Part shown: positions 8,872 through 17,669 of the stretch, piece after piece | Layout of the letters: the number at the start of each line of letters is the position of its first letter | How positions within the stretch are numbered: position 1 is the first letter of the stretch | Origin: Nocardioides sp. GY 10127 | Lineage (GTDB): Bacteria; Actinomycetota; Actinomycetes; Propionibacteriales; Nocardioidaceae | Direction: 5' to 3' | Length of the DNA stretch: 64,000 nt | Assembly (NCBI RefSeq): GCF_004919085.1 | Contig: NZ_STGL01000003.1 | Location: 62,001 to 126,000 of the forward strand | Made by a program: the position numbers and the translations under genes | The notes under the pieces: generated by a model | Told to the model about the DNA's origin: nothing | Seen by the model: only the letters and a program-made list of their open reading frames with translations | The model's database searches: none

Positions 8872-9681
8872 TCAGTCTCCCAGCAGGGACGCGACGTGGT
8901 CCGGCACGTACGTGGTCAGCTCCCGCGGCGGACGCCGGTAGCCGGTGGAGGCGGGGCGCTCGGGCACGACGATGTCGGGCTGCTCGATCTCCGTGTAGGG
9001 GATCGTGGAGAGCAGGTGGGCCATCATGTTGAGCCGCGCCTCGCGCTTGACGTCGCCCTCCACGACGTACCAGGGCGCCTCGGGGATGTCGGTGTGGACC
9101 ATCATGTCGTCCTTCGCCCGGGAGTAGTCCTCCCAGTGCGTGATCGACTGGAGGTCGGTGGTCGACAGCTTCCAGCGCCGCATCGGGTCGTCGATCCGGC
9201 CGAGGAAGCGGCGCTGCTGCTCCTCGTCGCTCACCGAGAACCAGTACTTGCGCAGCAGGATGCCGTCCTCCACGAGCAGCCGCTCGAAGATCGGGCACTG
9301 GTGCAGGAAGCGGGCGTGCTCCTCCGGGGTGCAGAACCCGAGCACGCGCTCGACGCCGGCGCGGTTGTACCAGGAGCGGTCGAACAGCACGATCTCCCCG
9401 CGCGAGGGCAGGTGCTCGACGTAGCGCTGGAAGTACCACTGCCCCTTCTGCTGCTCGCTGGGCGTGGGCAGGGCGGCGATGCGCGCCACCCGGGGGTTGA
9501 GGTACTGGGTGATCCGCTTGATCGCCCCGCCCTTGCCGGCGGCGTCGCGGCCCTCGAAGACCACGACGACGCGCGCGCCCGTGGCGCGCACCCACTCCTG
9601 GACCTTCACGAGCTCGGCCTGGAGCCGGAAGAGCTCGGCCTCGTAGGTCACCTTGTCCACGCGCTTGCGGGCCTTCGCCAT
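8872..9681 (-). CDS. ppk2: polyphosphate kinase 2
   Basis: 269-aa PPK2-family enzyme that transfers phosphate between polyphosphate and nucleotides. Walker A is FEGRDAAGKGG, Walker B region is LFDRSWYNRAGVERV, and the lid holds KYWFSVSDEEQQRRF. Single-domain length fits class I enzymes. ATG at 9679-9681, preceded by TAGGCT-N6, so probably translated from a leaderless mRNA. It sits between holA and comEC, an uncommon insertion in that block. Confidence 0.92.
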   Translation of the reverse strand: MAKARKRVDKVTYEAELFRLQAELVKVQEWVRATGARVVVVFEGRDAAGKGGAIKRITQYLNPRVARIAALPTPSEQQKGQWYFQRYVEHLPSRGEIVLFDRSWYNRAGVERVLGFCTPEEHARFLHQCPIFERLLVEDGILLRKYWFSVSDEEQQRRFLGRIDDPMRRWKLSTTDLQSITHWEDYSRAKDDMMVHTDIPEAPWYVVEGDVKREARLNMMAHLLSTIPYTEIEQPDIVVPERPASTGYRRPPRELTTYVPDHVASLLGD

Positions 9682-9687
9682 GGCGCG

Positions 9688-9693
9688 AGCCTA
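9688..9693 (-). promoter_or_regulatory. leaderless -10 of ppk2, overlapping comEC stop
   Basis: TAGGCT ends 6 nt before the ppk2 ATG. Its first three bases, TAG at 9691-9693, are also the comEC stop codon. Confidence 0.6.
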
Positions 9694-12075
9694 GGACCCG
9701 TCCCCGCCGCTCGTCCGGGCCGCCGGTCCCGATCCCGTCGTGACGACCGCCACGTCGCCGTCCTCGTCGGTACGCAGCACGGCGGCCCCGGCCGCGTCGA
9801 GGGCCTCCACGACGGACGCGGCGGGGTGACCGTAGTCGTTGTCCGCCCCCACGCTGACGACCGCGATCCGTGCCCCCAGCCCCGTGAGGAGCTCCAGGTC
9901 CTGGTGGCTGCTGCCGTGGTGCGGGACCTTGAGGACGTCCACCCGGAGGTCGGGGTAGGCCCGGGCCAGCGCCTCCTGGCCGGGCGGCTCCACGTCCCCG
10001 GTGAGCAGCAGCCGCAGGCCGTGCGTCTCGGCGAGGAGGACGACGCTGGCGTCGTTGGCGGTGGAGCCGTCGCCCGGGCCGGCCGCGGGGTCGGCCGGCA
10101 GCGGCCAGAGCGTCTGGAGGCGCACGTCCCCGACCTGCTGCACCTCGCCCGCGGCCGCCGTGCGGACGGGCACCCCGGCCACGGCGGCGGCCACCTCCTC
10201 GACCCCGCCCGGAGGGTCCAGCAGCCAGGTCACCTCCACCTGGCCCACCTCCCGCCCGTCGAGCACGCCGGCGACGCCGTCCACGTGGTCGGCGTGGAAG
10301 TGGGTCAGGACGAGCAGGGGCACGCGCTCGACCCCCAGGTCGTCGAGGCAGTCGTCGACGGCCGTGGGGTCGGGCCCCGCGTCCACCACCACCGCCTCAC
10401 CCTCCCCCGAGGCGAGCACGAGGGCGTCGCCCTGACCCACGTCGCACGCCACCAGCAGCCACCCGTCGGGCGGCCAGCCCGGACGCGGCAGCGGGACGAC
10501 GGTCACCAGCACGAGGACGAGGGCCGCGGACGCCCCGGGCACGGGCCGCCGGACCAGCACCGGACCCCAGCGCGCCACCGCGACCGTGAGCACCGTCAGC
10601 AGGAGCAGGGCGGCCCCGCTCGTGCCCCAGTCGACGGCCGCCAGCGGGAGGTCCGCTCCCCGGTGGGCGACCTGCACGACCACCGCCACGCACCACGTGG
10701 CGACGGTGCCAACGGGCCGTCCCAGCGCCGGGTGGACGAGGCACAGCAGCCCGCCGAGGAGGCCGAGCACCGTCGCCGGCGCGACGAGCGGCTCCGCGAG
10801 GAGGTTGGCCCCGACCGCGACCAGGGACACCTGGCCGGAGATCGCGGCCACGACGGGCGTGCACGCCAGCTGGGCGGCCGTCGGCACGGCCACCGCCTCC
10901 GCCACGCCGGCCGGCAGCCAGGCGCGCAGGGCGTCGCGCCAGGCCGGCGCCAGCCACACGATCCCGCCGGTCGCCAGGGTGGAGAGCGCGAACCCCGCGC
11001 TCGTGGCCAGGCCCGGGTCGAGGAGCAGGAGCACCAGCACGGCCGCACCCAGGGCCCGACCCGCGCGGCGTCCCCCGTCGGGCCCCAGGGCGACCAGCCC
11101 GACGGCGCCCATCGCCGCCGCACGCAGGACGCTCGGCTCGGTGCGGGCCAACAGGACGAACCCGACGATGCCCGCCGCCCCGACCACGCCCAGCCACCGC
11201 CCGCGCACCCCGAGGAGCCGGGCCACCCAGACGAGCAGGCCCACCACGAGGGTCAGGTTGGTGCCCGACACCGCCAGGAGGTGCGTGAGCCCGGTGGCGG
11301 CGAAGTCCGCCTGCACGTCCTGCGACAGGCCGCTGTCGTCGCCGTTGACCAGCGCCGGCACGAGGATGCTCACCGGCTCAGGCCGCCCGGCCACCGCCTC
11401 GTGCAGGGCGGCCCGGACCCTCGCGCTCGCCCGCCACCACAGGTCGGGGGCCCGCGTCTCCTGCCACGCGCCCACGGGCGTGAGGACGGCCGCCAGGTCC
11501 TCCCCCTCCGGCGGCATCAGCCGCCCGGAGGTGGTGACGGTGCTGCCCAGCCGCACGTCGGCCCAGGAGGTGTCGGCGAGGACGAGGACGGGGGCGCCCA
11601 GCGTCCAGCCGGTTCCCGGGCTGCCGCTCCGGGAGCCTCCGGCCGCGGGCTCCTCCACCCGCAGCACCCGGGCGCGCACCAGCACGCCGTCGGCGAACCG
11701 ACCGGCGATCTCGCGCGGGTCGCCTGTGACGAGCAGCCGCACCTCCACCAGCGCGTGGTCCTGGGCCATCGCCCGCAGCGGGGACGTGCGGACCTGCTCG
11801 GCCCGCGCCAGGGCGGCGCCCCCGACCGCGAGCGCCACCAGCGCCAGCACCGACGCGGTGAGGACCGCGGGCGCGGGCAGCAGCCGAGCCCCTCCCAGCG
11901 CGAGCGCCAGCGCCAGCAGCGCCGCCGGCACCACGGCCACGGACCAGCCCGGGCCCGCGGCCGCGAGCAGCCCACCGCACCAGGCCGCGAGACCGGCGAG
12001 AGGCAGCCGCCAGTCGTGACGCGACCCGGTCCCCCGGTCCGGCACATCGCGGCTCATGCCGGCACCCGGCGCCAC
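9691..12075 (-). CDS. comEC: competence membrane channel ComEC/Rec2
   Basis: 794-aa integral membrane protein forming the inner-membrane channel for DNA uptake. It has several N-terminal hydrophobic segments, a competence domain of about 250 residues (GLTHLLAVSGTNLTLVVGLLVW is the family signature), and a C-terminal metallo-beta-lactamase-like domain with LTHFHADHVDGV near residue 590. The GTG start directly abuts the comEA stop (12076), implying translational coupling. An in-frame ATG at 12055-12057 is the alternative. Stop is TAG. Confidence 0.92.
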   Translation of the reverse strand: MAPGAGMSRDVPDRGTGSRHDWRLPLAGLAAWCGGLLAAAGPGWSVAVVPAALLALALALGGARLLPAPAVLTASVLALVALAVGGAALARAEQVRTSPLRAMAQDHALVEVRLLVTGDPREIAGRFADGVLVRARVLRVEEPAAGGSRSGSPGTGWTLGAPVLVLADTSWADVRLGSTVTTSGRLMPPEGEDLAAVLTPVGAWQETRAPDLWWRASARVRAALHEAVAGRPEPVSILVPALVNGDDSGLSQDVQADFAATGLTHLLAVSGTNLTLVVGLLVWVARLLGVRGRWLGVVGAAGIVGFVLLARTEPSVLRAAAMGAVGLVALGPDGGRRAGRALGAAVLVLLLLDPGLATSAGFALSTLATGGIVWLAPAWRDALRAWLPAGVAEAVAVPTAAQLACTPVVAAISGQVSLVAVGANLLAEPLVAPATVLGLLGGLLCLVHPALGRPVGTVATWCVAVVVQVAHRGADLPLAAVDWGTSGAALLLLTVLTVAVARWGPVLVRRPVPGASAALVLVLVTVVPLPRPGWPPDGWLLVACDVGQGDALVLASGEGEAVVVDAGPDPTAVDDCLDDLGVERVPLLVLTHFHADHVDGVAGVLDGREVGQVEVTWLLDPPGGVEEVAAAVAGVPVRTAAAGEVQQVGDVRLQTLWPLPADPAAGPGDGSTANDASVVLLAETHGLRLLLTGDVEPPGQEALARAYPDLRVDVLKVPHHGSSHQDLELLTGLGARIAVVSVGADNDYGHPAASVVEALDAAGAAVLRTDEDGDVAVVTTGSGPAARTSGGDGS

Positions 12076-13143
12076 TCAGACCGTCACGTGCGGCCGGACC
12101 GTCGCGAGCGTGGCCTCCCCGATCCCGGACACGTCGAGCAGCTGGTCGACCGAGGTGAACGCCCCGTTCTCCTCCCGCCAGGCGAGGATCGCCGCCGCGG
12201 TGACCGGGCCCACCTGAGGCAGGGTCTCCAGCAACGCCTGGTCCGCGGTGTTGAGGTTCACGAGGGCGCCGGCCGCGCTGTCCGTGCCCGTCGTCCCCGA
12301 GGCCACCGAGGCTCCCGGCGCAGGAACGACCGTCGCCCCCGCCGCCGGCTGCACGCCGACCAGCACCTGCTCACCGTCCACGAGGACGCGGGCGAGGTTG
12401 AGGCTGGTCAGGTCCACCCGCGGGCGGGCGCCACCCGCCTCCGCGAGCGCGTCGGCGACCCGGGAGCCGGCGGGCAGGACGACGATGCCCGGCCGGCGCA
12501 CCCGGCCCGCGACGTCCACCACCACCTCACCGGTGGCCCCGTCGGAGACAGGGTCGGTCACGGGGCCCGTGGCAGTGCCCGCGACGCCGACGGCCTCGGT
12601 GGAGCCGGCGGCCTCGGCCGGCGTCACCAGCAGCGCGGCCGAGCCCGCGGGCGACCCTGATGACTCAGCGGAGGACGGCTCCGCGGACGACGACGCGACG
12701 GCGAGGGCGCCCTGGGTGGCCGCGGCGGGGCTGAGCACCGTCGGCCGGGGGTCGGACCGCACGACCCACCACGTGGCCACGACGAGGGCCGCCGCCACGA
12801 GCCCGGCCAGCACCGCCACCTGCGCGGCACCGAACCAGAGCCGGTGGCCGACCGCTGCGCCGCCGCCGACGAGACCGGAGGCGAGCCGGCCGGCGGGGTG
12901 CTCCCGCACGCGCTCCACCGCGGCCCGGCGGAGCTCCTCGGTGCGCGCCGCCGCGAGCCCGGTGCCCGAACGGTGCCGCCCGGGCACCGGCAGGGGCAGG
13001 CCGGGGCCGTGCCCCGTCCCAGCGGGCTCAGCGGGGTCAGCGGGGTCAGGGAGGTCGCCGGGCTCACCGGGGGCGCCGGCCAGGTGGGCGAGCCGCCGGG
13101 CCAGGGCCTCGGCGTGCTCGGGCGAGGGTCGTCGGGTGCGCAT
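12076..13143 (-). CDS. comEA: competence DNA receptor ComEA
   Basis: 355-aa membrane-anchored DNA-binding protein. One transmembrane segment (VAVLAGLVAAALVVATWWVV), a low-complexity linker, a SLBB-like domain (VVVDVAGRVRRPGIVVLPAGSRVADAL), and C-terminal helix-hairpin-helix repeats starting NLNTADQALLETLPQVGPVTAAAIL. The ATG at 13141-13143 is preferred over a frame reaching 13230 because TAGCGT lies 7 nt before it, a leaderless promoter. Operon with comEC. Confidence 0.9.
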   Translation of the reverse strand: MRTRRPSPEHAEALARRLAHLAGAPGEPGDLPDPADPAEPAGTGHGPGLPLPVPGRHRSGTGLAAARTEELRRAAVERVREHPAGRLASGLVGGGAAVGHRLWFGAAQVAVLAGLVAAALVVATWWVVRSDPRPTVLSPAAATQGALAVASSSAEPSSAESSGSPAGSAALLVTPAEAAGSTEAVGVAGTATGPVTDPVSDGATGEVVVDVAGRVRRPGIVVLPAGSRVADALAEAGGARPRVDLTSLNLARVLVDGEQVLVGVQPAAGATVVPAPGASVASGTTGTDSAAGALVNLNTADQALLETLPQVGPVTAAAILAWREENGAFTSVDQLLDVSGIGEATLATVRPHVTV

Positions 13144-13150
13144 GCCGGCG

Positions 13151-13156
13151 ACGCTA
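13151..13156 (-). promoter_or_regulatory. leaderless -10 of comEA
   Basis: TAGCGT followed by 7 nt and ATG. Confidence 0.6.
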
Positions 13157-13287
13157 GGGAGCGGCACCTCCTCCCGCGGCCGGCTGACGGATCGCTGGGG
13201 ACGACCCGGCGACGGCCTCGGCCTGTGCACGCCTCGTGGCTGCCCGCCCGGGCCGCCGCCCGTGCGGGGACGTGGGACCGGTCGGCC

Positions 13288-14169
13288 TCAGGCCGGCGCG
13301 ACCCCGACGGCGAGCATCCCGGGCCCGGTGTGCGCGCCCAGCGCCGCGGTCACCTCGGACTCCCAGGCGCCGCCCCAGGCGTCCCCCAGGGCCGCGGAGA
13401 GTCGCTCGTCCAGCCGGTCGCGCAGGGCGACGGCCCGCTCGGGCGTGGCCAGGTGGCCCACCACGACCCGGACCCGCTCCCCGGACCCGTCCGTGTCCCG
13501 GGCGCCCAGCGCCGCCTCGACCGCGAGCTCCTCCAGCCGGGCCAGGGCGCGCGAGGCGGTCCGCACGCGCTCGAGCGGCGCCACCCGGCCGTCGGTCACC
13601 GTGAGCAGCGGCTTCACCGCCAGCGCGCCGCCCAGCAGCGCCGCGGCCGGGCCGATGCGGCCTCCTCGACGCAGGTGCTCCAGGGTGTCGACGTAGCAGA
13701 GCGTGGTGGCACGGGCGGCGCACCGCCGCGCCGCCTCCGCACAGTCCTGGAGGCCGGCGCCACCCGCCGCCGCGTCCGCGGCGGCCAGGGCGGCCAGGCC
13801 CGTGGCGGGCCCGACCTGCCGCGAGTCGACGACCTCGACGGGCAGGTCCAGCCGTCGGGCCGCGAGCCGGGCCGACTCGACGGTCCCCGACACCTCCCCG
13901 GAGAGGTGCACCGCGACCACGGCGTCCGCCCCGGCCGCCGCGAGCCCCTCCCAGAGGGCCACCAGCCGCTCCGGGGAGGGGCGCGACGTCGAGACCTGGC
14001 GTCGCGCCTCGAGGGCGGCGACCAGGCGCGCGGGCGTGGCCCCGTCGGGGCCCTCCTCCAGCCGCTCGTCGCCGAGGACGACGTCGAGGCCGACGACCGT
14101 CAGGCCGTGCTCGACCGCCAGCCCCGCGGGGAGGCTGGCGGTCGAGTCGGTGACGACGGCGACGCCCAC
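13288..14169 (-). CDS. DegV family fatty-acid-binding protein
   Basis: About 293-aa protein of the DegV/FakB family, which bind a fatty acid and in Firmicutes present it to FakA for phosphorylation. VVTDSTASLP at the N-terminus is the family signature; VSTSRPSPERL and VHLSGEVSGTVESARLAA are also typical. The GTG at 14167-14169, 17 nt after the leuS stop, is the most plausible start, with no clear ribosome site. No fakA neighbour is visible. The position between leuS and comEA is conserved in actinobacteria. Confidence 0.88.
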   Translation of the reverse strand: MGVAVVTDSTASLPAGLAVEHGLTVVGLDVVLGDERLEEGPDGATPARLVAALEARRQVSTSRPSPERLVALWEGLAAAGADAVVAVHLSGEVSGTVESARLAARRLDLPVEVVDSRQVGPATGLAALAAADAAAGGAGLQDCAEAARRCAARATTLCYVDTLEHLRRGGRIGPAAALLGGALAVKPLLTVTDGRVAPLERVRTASRALARLEELAVEAALGARDTDGSGERVRVVVGHLATPERAVALRDRLDERLSAALGDAWGGAWESEVTAALGAHTGPGMLAVGVAPA

Positions 14170-14185
14170 GGTGACGAGGGCTCGC

Positions 14186-16672
14186 TCAGACGACGATGTT
14201 GACGAGCTTGGGCGCGCGGACGATGACCTTGCGGACGGTGGCACCGTCCAGGGCCCGCTGCACGCCCGGGTCGGCGAGCGCCAGCGCCTCCAGGTCGGCC
14301 TCGGAGATGTCGGGGGCCACCTCGAGGCGTCCCTTCACCTTGCCCTTGACCTGGACGACCGCGGTCACCGACTCCTCGACGAGGAGCGCCGGGTCCACCA
14401 CGGGCCACGCCGCCTGGGCGACGGACGGCTCGTGGCCGAGCCGCTCCCACATCTCCTCGGCCGTGTACGGCGCCACGAGCGAGAGCAGGATCGCGACGGC
14501 CTCGGCGGCCTCCCGCACGGCCGGGTCGGCGCCGCCGCAGCCCGAGTCGATGGCCTTGCGGGTGGCGTTGACGAGCTCCATGGTGCGGGCGACGACCACG
14601 TTGAACCGGTAGCCCTCGACGAGCTGCTCGGCGTCCGCGACGGTCTTGTGGGTGATCCGACGCAGCGCCACGTCGCCCGTCGCCGGGTCGGCGCCCGGCG
14701 CGGAGGTGACGTCACCGGCCAGGCGCCAGGCGCGGGCCAGGAACTTGCTCGAGCCGGCCGGGGAGACGTCCGCCCAGTCGATGTTGTCCTCGGGCGGGCT
14801 CGCGAAGACGAGGGTCAGGCGCACGGCGTCCACGCCGAACTTCTCCAGCTGCTCGGCCACGTTCACGCCGTTGCCGAGCGACTTGCTCATCTTGCGGCCG
14901 TTGTTGATGACCTTGCCCTGGGAGAGGTAGGCGGAGAACGGCTCGTCCCAGGTGATGAGGCCGGCGTCGCGCAGCACCTTGGTGAAGAAGCGGGCGTACA
15001 GCAGGTGAAGCACCGCGTGCTCGTCGCCGCCGATGTAGAGGTCGATGGGGCCCCACGCCTGGGCCAGCGCCTCGTCGAACGCACCGGTCTCCAGGTTCGG
15101 GGAGACGAAGCGCAGGAAGTACCAGGACGAGTCGACGAACGTGTCCATCGTGTCCGTGTCGCGCCGGGCCGGGCCGCCGCAAGTCGGGCAGGTCGTCTCG
15201 ACCCACTCGGTCGCGGCGCCCAGCGGCGAGGTGCCCTGCGGACGCAGGTCGGAGCCGCGCAGCTCGGGCAGCTCCACGGGCAGCTGGTCGACGGGCACCG
15301 GGACCTCGCCGTCCTTCTCGCAGTGCACGACCGGGATGGGGGCGCCCCAGTAGCGCTGGCGCGAGAGCAGCCAGTCGCGCAGGCGGAAGTTCACGGTGCC
15401 GGTGCCGGTGCCCCGCTCCTCGAGGACGGAGATCATCTGCGAGATGGCCGTGGCCTTGTCGGTGAGGCCGTCCAGCGGGCCGCTGTTGACGTAGGCGCCG
15501 TCGCCGGTGGTCGCGGTGAACGAGACGGCCGGGTCCTCCTCGCCCTCCACGTCGACGACCATCCGCACCGGCAGGCCCATCGCCTTCGCGAAGTCCAGGT
15601 CGCGCTGGTCGTGGGCGGGCACGGCCATGATCGCGCCGGTGCCGTAGTCGGCCAGCACGTAGTCGCTCGCCCACACCGGCACCTGCTCGCCGTTGACCGG
15701 GTTGGTCGCGGTGATGCCCAGGTCCACCCCCGTCTTGGGTCGGTCGGTGGCCAGCCGGTCGATGTCGGAGGCCTTGCGGACCTCCTCCAGGTAGGCGGCC
15801 AGGTCCGCGGCCTTCTCCGGCGCGACGATCTCGGCGGCCAGCGCGGCGTCGGCCGCCACGACCATGAAGGTGGCGCCGTAGAGGGTGTCCGGGCGCGTGG
15901 TGAAGACGGTGACCGGCTTCGTCGAGCCGTCCGCCAGGTTGAGCGCGAAGTCGACGTGGGCGCCCTCGGAGCGGCCGATCCAGTTCCGCTGGGCGTTGAC
16001 GACCTTGCCGATCCAGGTGGACTGCAGGTCGTCCAGGCAGTCGTAGAGCTCCTGGGCGTACTCGGTGGTCTTGAAGTACCACTGGGTCAGCTCACGCTTG
16101 GTGACCACCGCACCGCACCGCTCGCAGGTGCCGTCCGCCAGCACCTGCTCGTTGGCCAGCACCGTCTGGTCCTGCGGGCACCAGTTGACCGGCGACTTCT
16201 TCCGGTACGCCAGGCCCCGCTCGAGCATCAGCAGGAACAGCCACTGCGTCCACTTGTAGTACTCGGGGTCCGAGGTGTGCAGGCGGCGCGACCAGTCGAA
16301 GCTCACGCCGTAGCGCTTCATCGAGGAGTACTGCGTCTCGATGTTGCCGTAGGTGTAGGTGGCCGGGTGCGTGTCGTTGCGGATCGCGGCGTTCTCCGCG
16401 GGCAGGCCGAAGGAGTCCCAGCCCATGGGGTTGAGGACCTCGAAGCCGCGGAACTTCCAGTACCGCGCGATGACGTCGTGCAGCGCGAAGACCTCCGCGT
16501 GACCCATGTGCAGGTCACCGCTGGGGTAGGGGAACATCGTGAGCGCGTACTTCGTCGGCTTGCCGGCGAGCGCAGCGGCGTCGTCGGCCCGGAACGGGTC
16601 GAGCCGGTCCCACACCGGCAGCCACTTCTCCTCCACGGCGCGCACGTCGTAGGTGCTGGTCTCCTCGCTCAT
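14186..16672 (-). CDS. leuS: leucyl-tRNA synthetase
   Basis: 828-aa class I synthetase charging tRNA-Leu. HMGH (in [13 protein letters not shown]) is the HIGH equivalent and KMSKS appears in [11 protein letters not shown]. Zinc-ribbon cysteines are seen in TCERCGAV and [11 protein letters not shown]. The editing domain lies between, and the C-terminal anticodon/tRNA domains are complete. ATG at 16670-16672; the frame upstream is leader RNA. Expression is probably controlled by an attenuator in the leader (separate entries). Confidence 0.97.
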   Translation of the reverse strand: MSEETSTYDVRAVEEKWLPVWDRLDPFRADDAAALAGKPTKYALTMFPYPSGDLHMGHAEVFALHDVIARYWKFRGFEVLNPMGWDSFGLPAENAAIRNDTHPATYTYGNIETQYSSMKRYGVSFDWSRRLHTSDPEYYKWTQWLFLLMLERGLAYRKKSPVNWCPQDQTVLANEQVLADGTCERCGAVVTKRELTQWYFKTTEYAQELYDCLDDLQSTWIGKVVNAQRNWIGRSEGAHVDFALNLADGSTKPVTVFTTRPDTLYGATFMVVAADAALAAEIVAPEKAADLAAYLEEVRKASDIDRLATDRPKTGVDLGITATNPVNGEQVPVWASDYVLADYGTGAIMAVPAHDQRDLDFAKAMGLPVRMVVDVEGEEDPAVSFTATTGDGAYVNSGPLDGLTDKATAISQMISVLEERGTGTGTVNFRLRDWLLSRQRYWGAPIPVVHCEKDGEVPVPVDQLPVELPELRGSDLRPQGTSPLGAATEWVETTCPTCGGPARRDTDTMDTFVDSSWYFLRFVSPNLETGAFDEALAQAWGPIDLYIGGDEHAVLHLLYARFFTKVLRDAGLITWDEPFSAYLSQGKVINNGRKMSKSLGNGVNVAEQLEKFGVDAVRLTLVFASPPEDNIDWADVSPAGSSKFLARAWRLAGDVTSAPGADPATGDVALRRITHKTVADAEQLVEGYRFNVVVARTMELVNATRKAIDSGCGGADPAVREAAEAVAILLSLVAPYTAEEMWERLGHEPSVAQAAWPVVDPALLVEESVTAVVQVKGKVKGRLEVAPDISEADLEALALADPGVQRALDGATVRKVIVRAPKLVNIVV

Positions 16673-16739
16673 GACTTCTCGGGTTCCTCGTCCTCGCTGA
16701 TCAGTGGGGAGCCGCCGGCCGGGGCCGGGGCGTGGGCAC

Positions 16740-16765
16740 AAAAAAACCCCTCGCGCAGGAGGGGT
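16740..16765 (-). terminator. attenuator terminator in the leuS leader
   Basis: Minus-strand hairpin with perfect 7-bp arms ACCCCTC / GAGGGGT (16746-16752 with 16759-16765), 6-nt loop, followed by seven T residues (16740-16746). It lies between the leuS promoter and leuS, 67 nt before the start codon, so it should stop transcription before the gene unless prevented. Confidence 0.85.
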
Positions 16766-16794
16766 GGCCACGTCGTGCTGGTCGCTCGACGCGG

Positions 16795-16821
16795 CTAGGG
16801 AAGGAGCAGGGTCCGTGCCAC
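16795..16821 (-). CDS. leucine-rich leader peptide of leuS
   Basis: Nine-codon open frame GTG GCA CGG ACC CTG CTC CTT CCC TAG, encoding MARTLLLP with three consecutive leucine codons. The GTG begins 6 nt after a TAGGAT -10 box, so the mRNA should start at or next to the start codon and be translated without a leader. It ends 29 nt before the terminator hairpin. Ribosome stalling at Leu codons controlling a terminator is established for amino-acid genes. Its use here for leuS is inference. Confidence 0.75.
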   Translation of the reverse strand: MARTLLLP

Positions 16822-16827
16822 GCAGGC

Positions 16828-16833
16828 ATCCTA
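16828..16833 (-). promoter_or_regulatory. -10 box of the leuS leader transcript
   Basis: TAGGAT on the minus strand, 6 nt before the GTG of the leader peptide. No clear -35 hexamer. Confidence 0.65.
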
Positions 16834-16880
16834 ACCCCTGGCCTGCGCGAGGAGCATCCGGGACGCCGCGCCGCGGCCGC

Positions 16881-16907
16881 CCGGCGGACGCGGGCTGCGT
16901 CCGCCGG
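16881..16907 (-). terminator. hairpin after dps
   Basis: Perfect 10-bp arms CCGGCGGACG / CGTCCGCCGG with 7-nt loop, about 48 nt after the dps stop. It lacks a T-tract and insulates dps from the leuS promoter. Confidence 0.6.
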
Positions 16908-16954
16908 GGGGACCGGCCGGCCGAGGGCGGCGCAGGAGTGCGCCGCTCGACGGC

Positions 16955-17464
16955 TCAGGCGTGGATGGAGCGGACGCCCTCGCCGGGGGTCCGGTTCTCG
17001 GCGTCGATCATCCAGGCGAGCTGCTCGAGACGCTCGAGGATGGTGTGGATGATGTCGGCCGAGGTCGGGTCCTCGGCGTCCACCTCGTCGTGGATGCGGC
17101 GACCGGTCGCGGTGGTGGCGTAGATCGAGGAGACGATCAGGTCGACGGTCTCGCTGGTGGAGACCTCCTCGGCCGGGAACGGCGGCAGCGAGGACGTGTT
17201 GGCGACCGTCACGGCGCGGGCGTCCGGCACGGCGTAGAGCGCGCGCATCCGCTCGGCGACGGTGTCGGAGAACTCGCGGGCGCCGTCGACCAGCTCGTCG
17301 AGCTGGAGGTGGAGGTCACGGAAGTTCTTGCCGACCACGTTCCAGTGGGCCTGCTTGCCCTGGAGGTGCAGGTCGGTGAGGTCGACCAGCAGCTGCTGGA
17401 GGTCGGCGGCGAGGGTCTCCGAGGCGACGAAGACGCGGGCGGAACGAGTGGGGGTCTGGGTCAT
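16955..17464 (-). CDS. dps: Dps-family ferritin-like DNA-protection protein
   Basis: 169-aa mini-ferritin that oxidises and stores iron and protects DNA under oxidative stress. Ferroxidase-site residues fit the family: H40 (in QAHWNVVGKNF), H52, D56, D67 and E71. ATG at 17462-17464 with GAGGAG about 8 nt upstream. No strongly basic tail, so DNA binding is uncertain. Two candidate operators lie upstream (17534-17570). Single gene, with a hairpin after its stop. Confidence 0.93.
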   Translation of the reverse strand: MTQTPTRSARVFVASETLAADLQQLLVDLTDLHLQGKQAHWNVVGKNFRDLHLQLDELVDGAREFSDTVAERMRALYAVPDARAVTVANTSSLPPFPAEEVSTSETVDLIVSSIYATTATGRRIHDEVDAEDPTSADIIHTILERLEQLAWMIDAENRTPGEGVRSIHA

Positions 17465-17533
17465 GTGACAGCTCCTCAGCCAGGTGGTGGGTCTCGGGGG
17501 CGTCCCCGGACGACACGGTCAACCCAACCACGT

Positions 17534-17554
17534 TTTCTGGATCAGTTCCAGAAA
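17534..17554. promoter_or_regulatory. 21-bp dyad upstream of dps
   Basis: Perfect inverted repeat TTTCTGGA-N5-TCCAGAAA, 70-90 bp upstream of the dps start. AT content is high for this genome. Candidate operator; the cognate regulator is not recognised. Confidence 0.6.
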
Positions 17555-17570
17555 GGCGAGCCTCACCAAA
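17552..17570. promoter_or_regulatory. IdeR/DtxR-like iron box upstream of dps
   Basis: AAAGGCGAGCCTCACCAAA matches 13 of 19 positions of the actinobacterial iron box TTAGGTTAGCCTAACCTAA, including the AGG..AGCCT..ACC core. It overlaps the end of the neighbouring dyad by 3 bp. Confidence 0.5.
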
Positions 17571-17625
17571 GACTGTGGTCGGGCCGTGCCCGCGGCCCCG
17601 GACACCCCTGCTCCCCCACCCTGTC

Positions 17626-17660
17626 CCCGGTCGGGACGCCCCGGGAACGCCCCGACCGGG
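17626..17660 (-). terminator. hairpin after phoX
   Basis: Arms CCCGGTCGGG / CCCGACCGGG, 15-nt loop, 10 nt beyond the phoX stop. No T-tract. Confidence 0.6.
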
Positions 17661-17669
17661 TGAGCCGCC

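Noticed and set aside
16740..16833. T-box riboswitch upstream of leuS (TGGCACGG resembles the T-box core)
   Set aside because: The leader from the -10 box to the terminator is only about 55 nt, far too short for a specifier stem and antiterminator. The match is imperfect, and the same bases encode the Leu-rich peptide.
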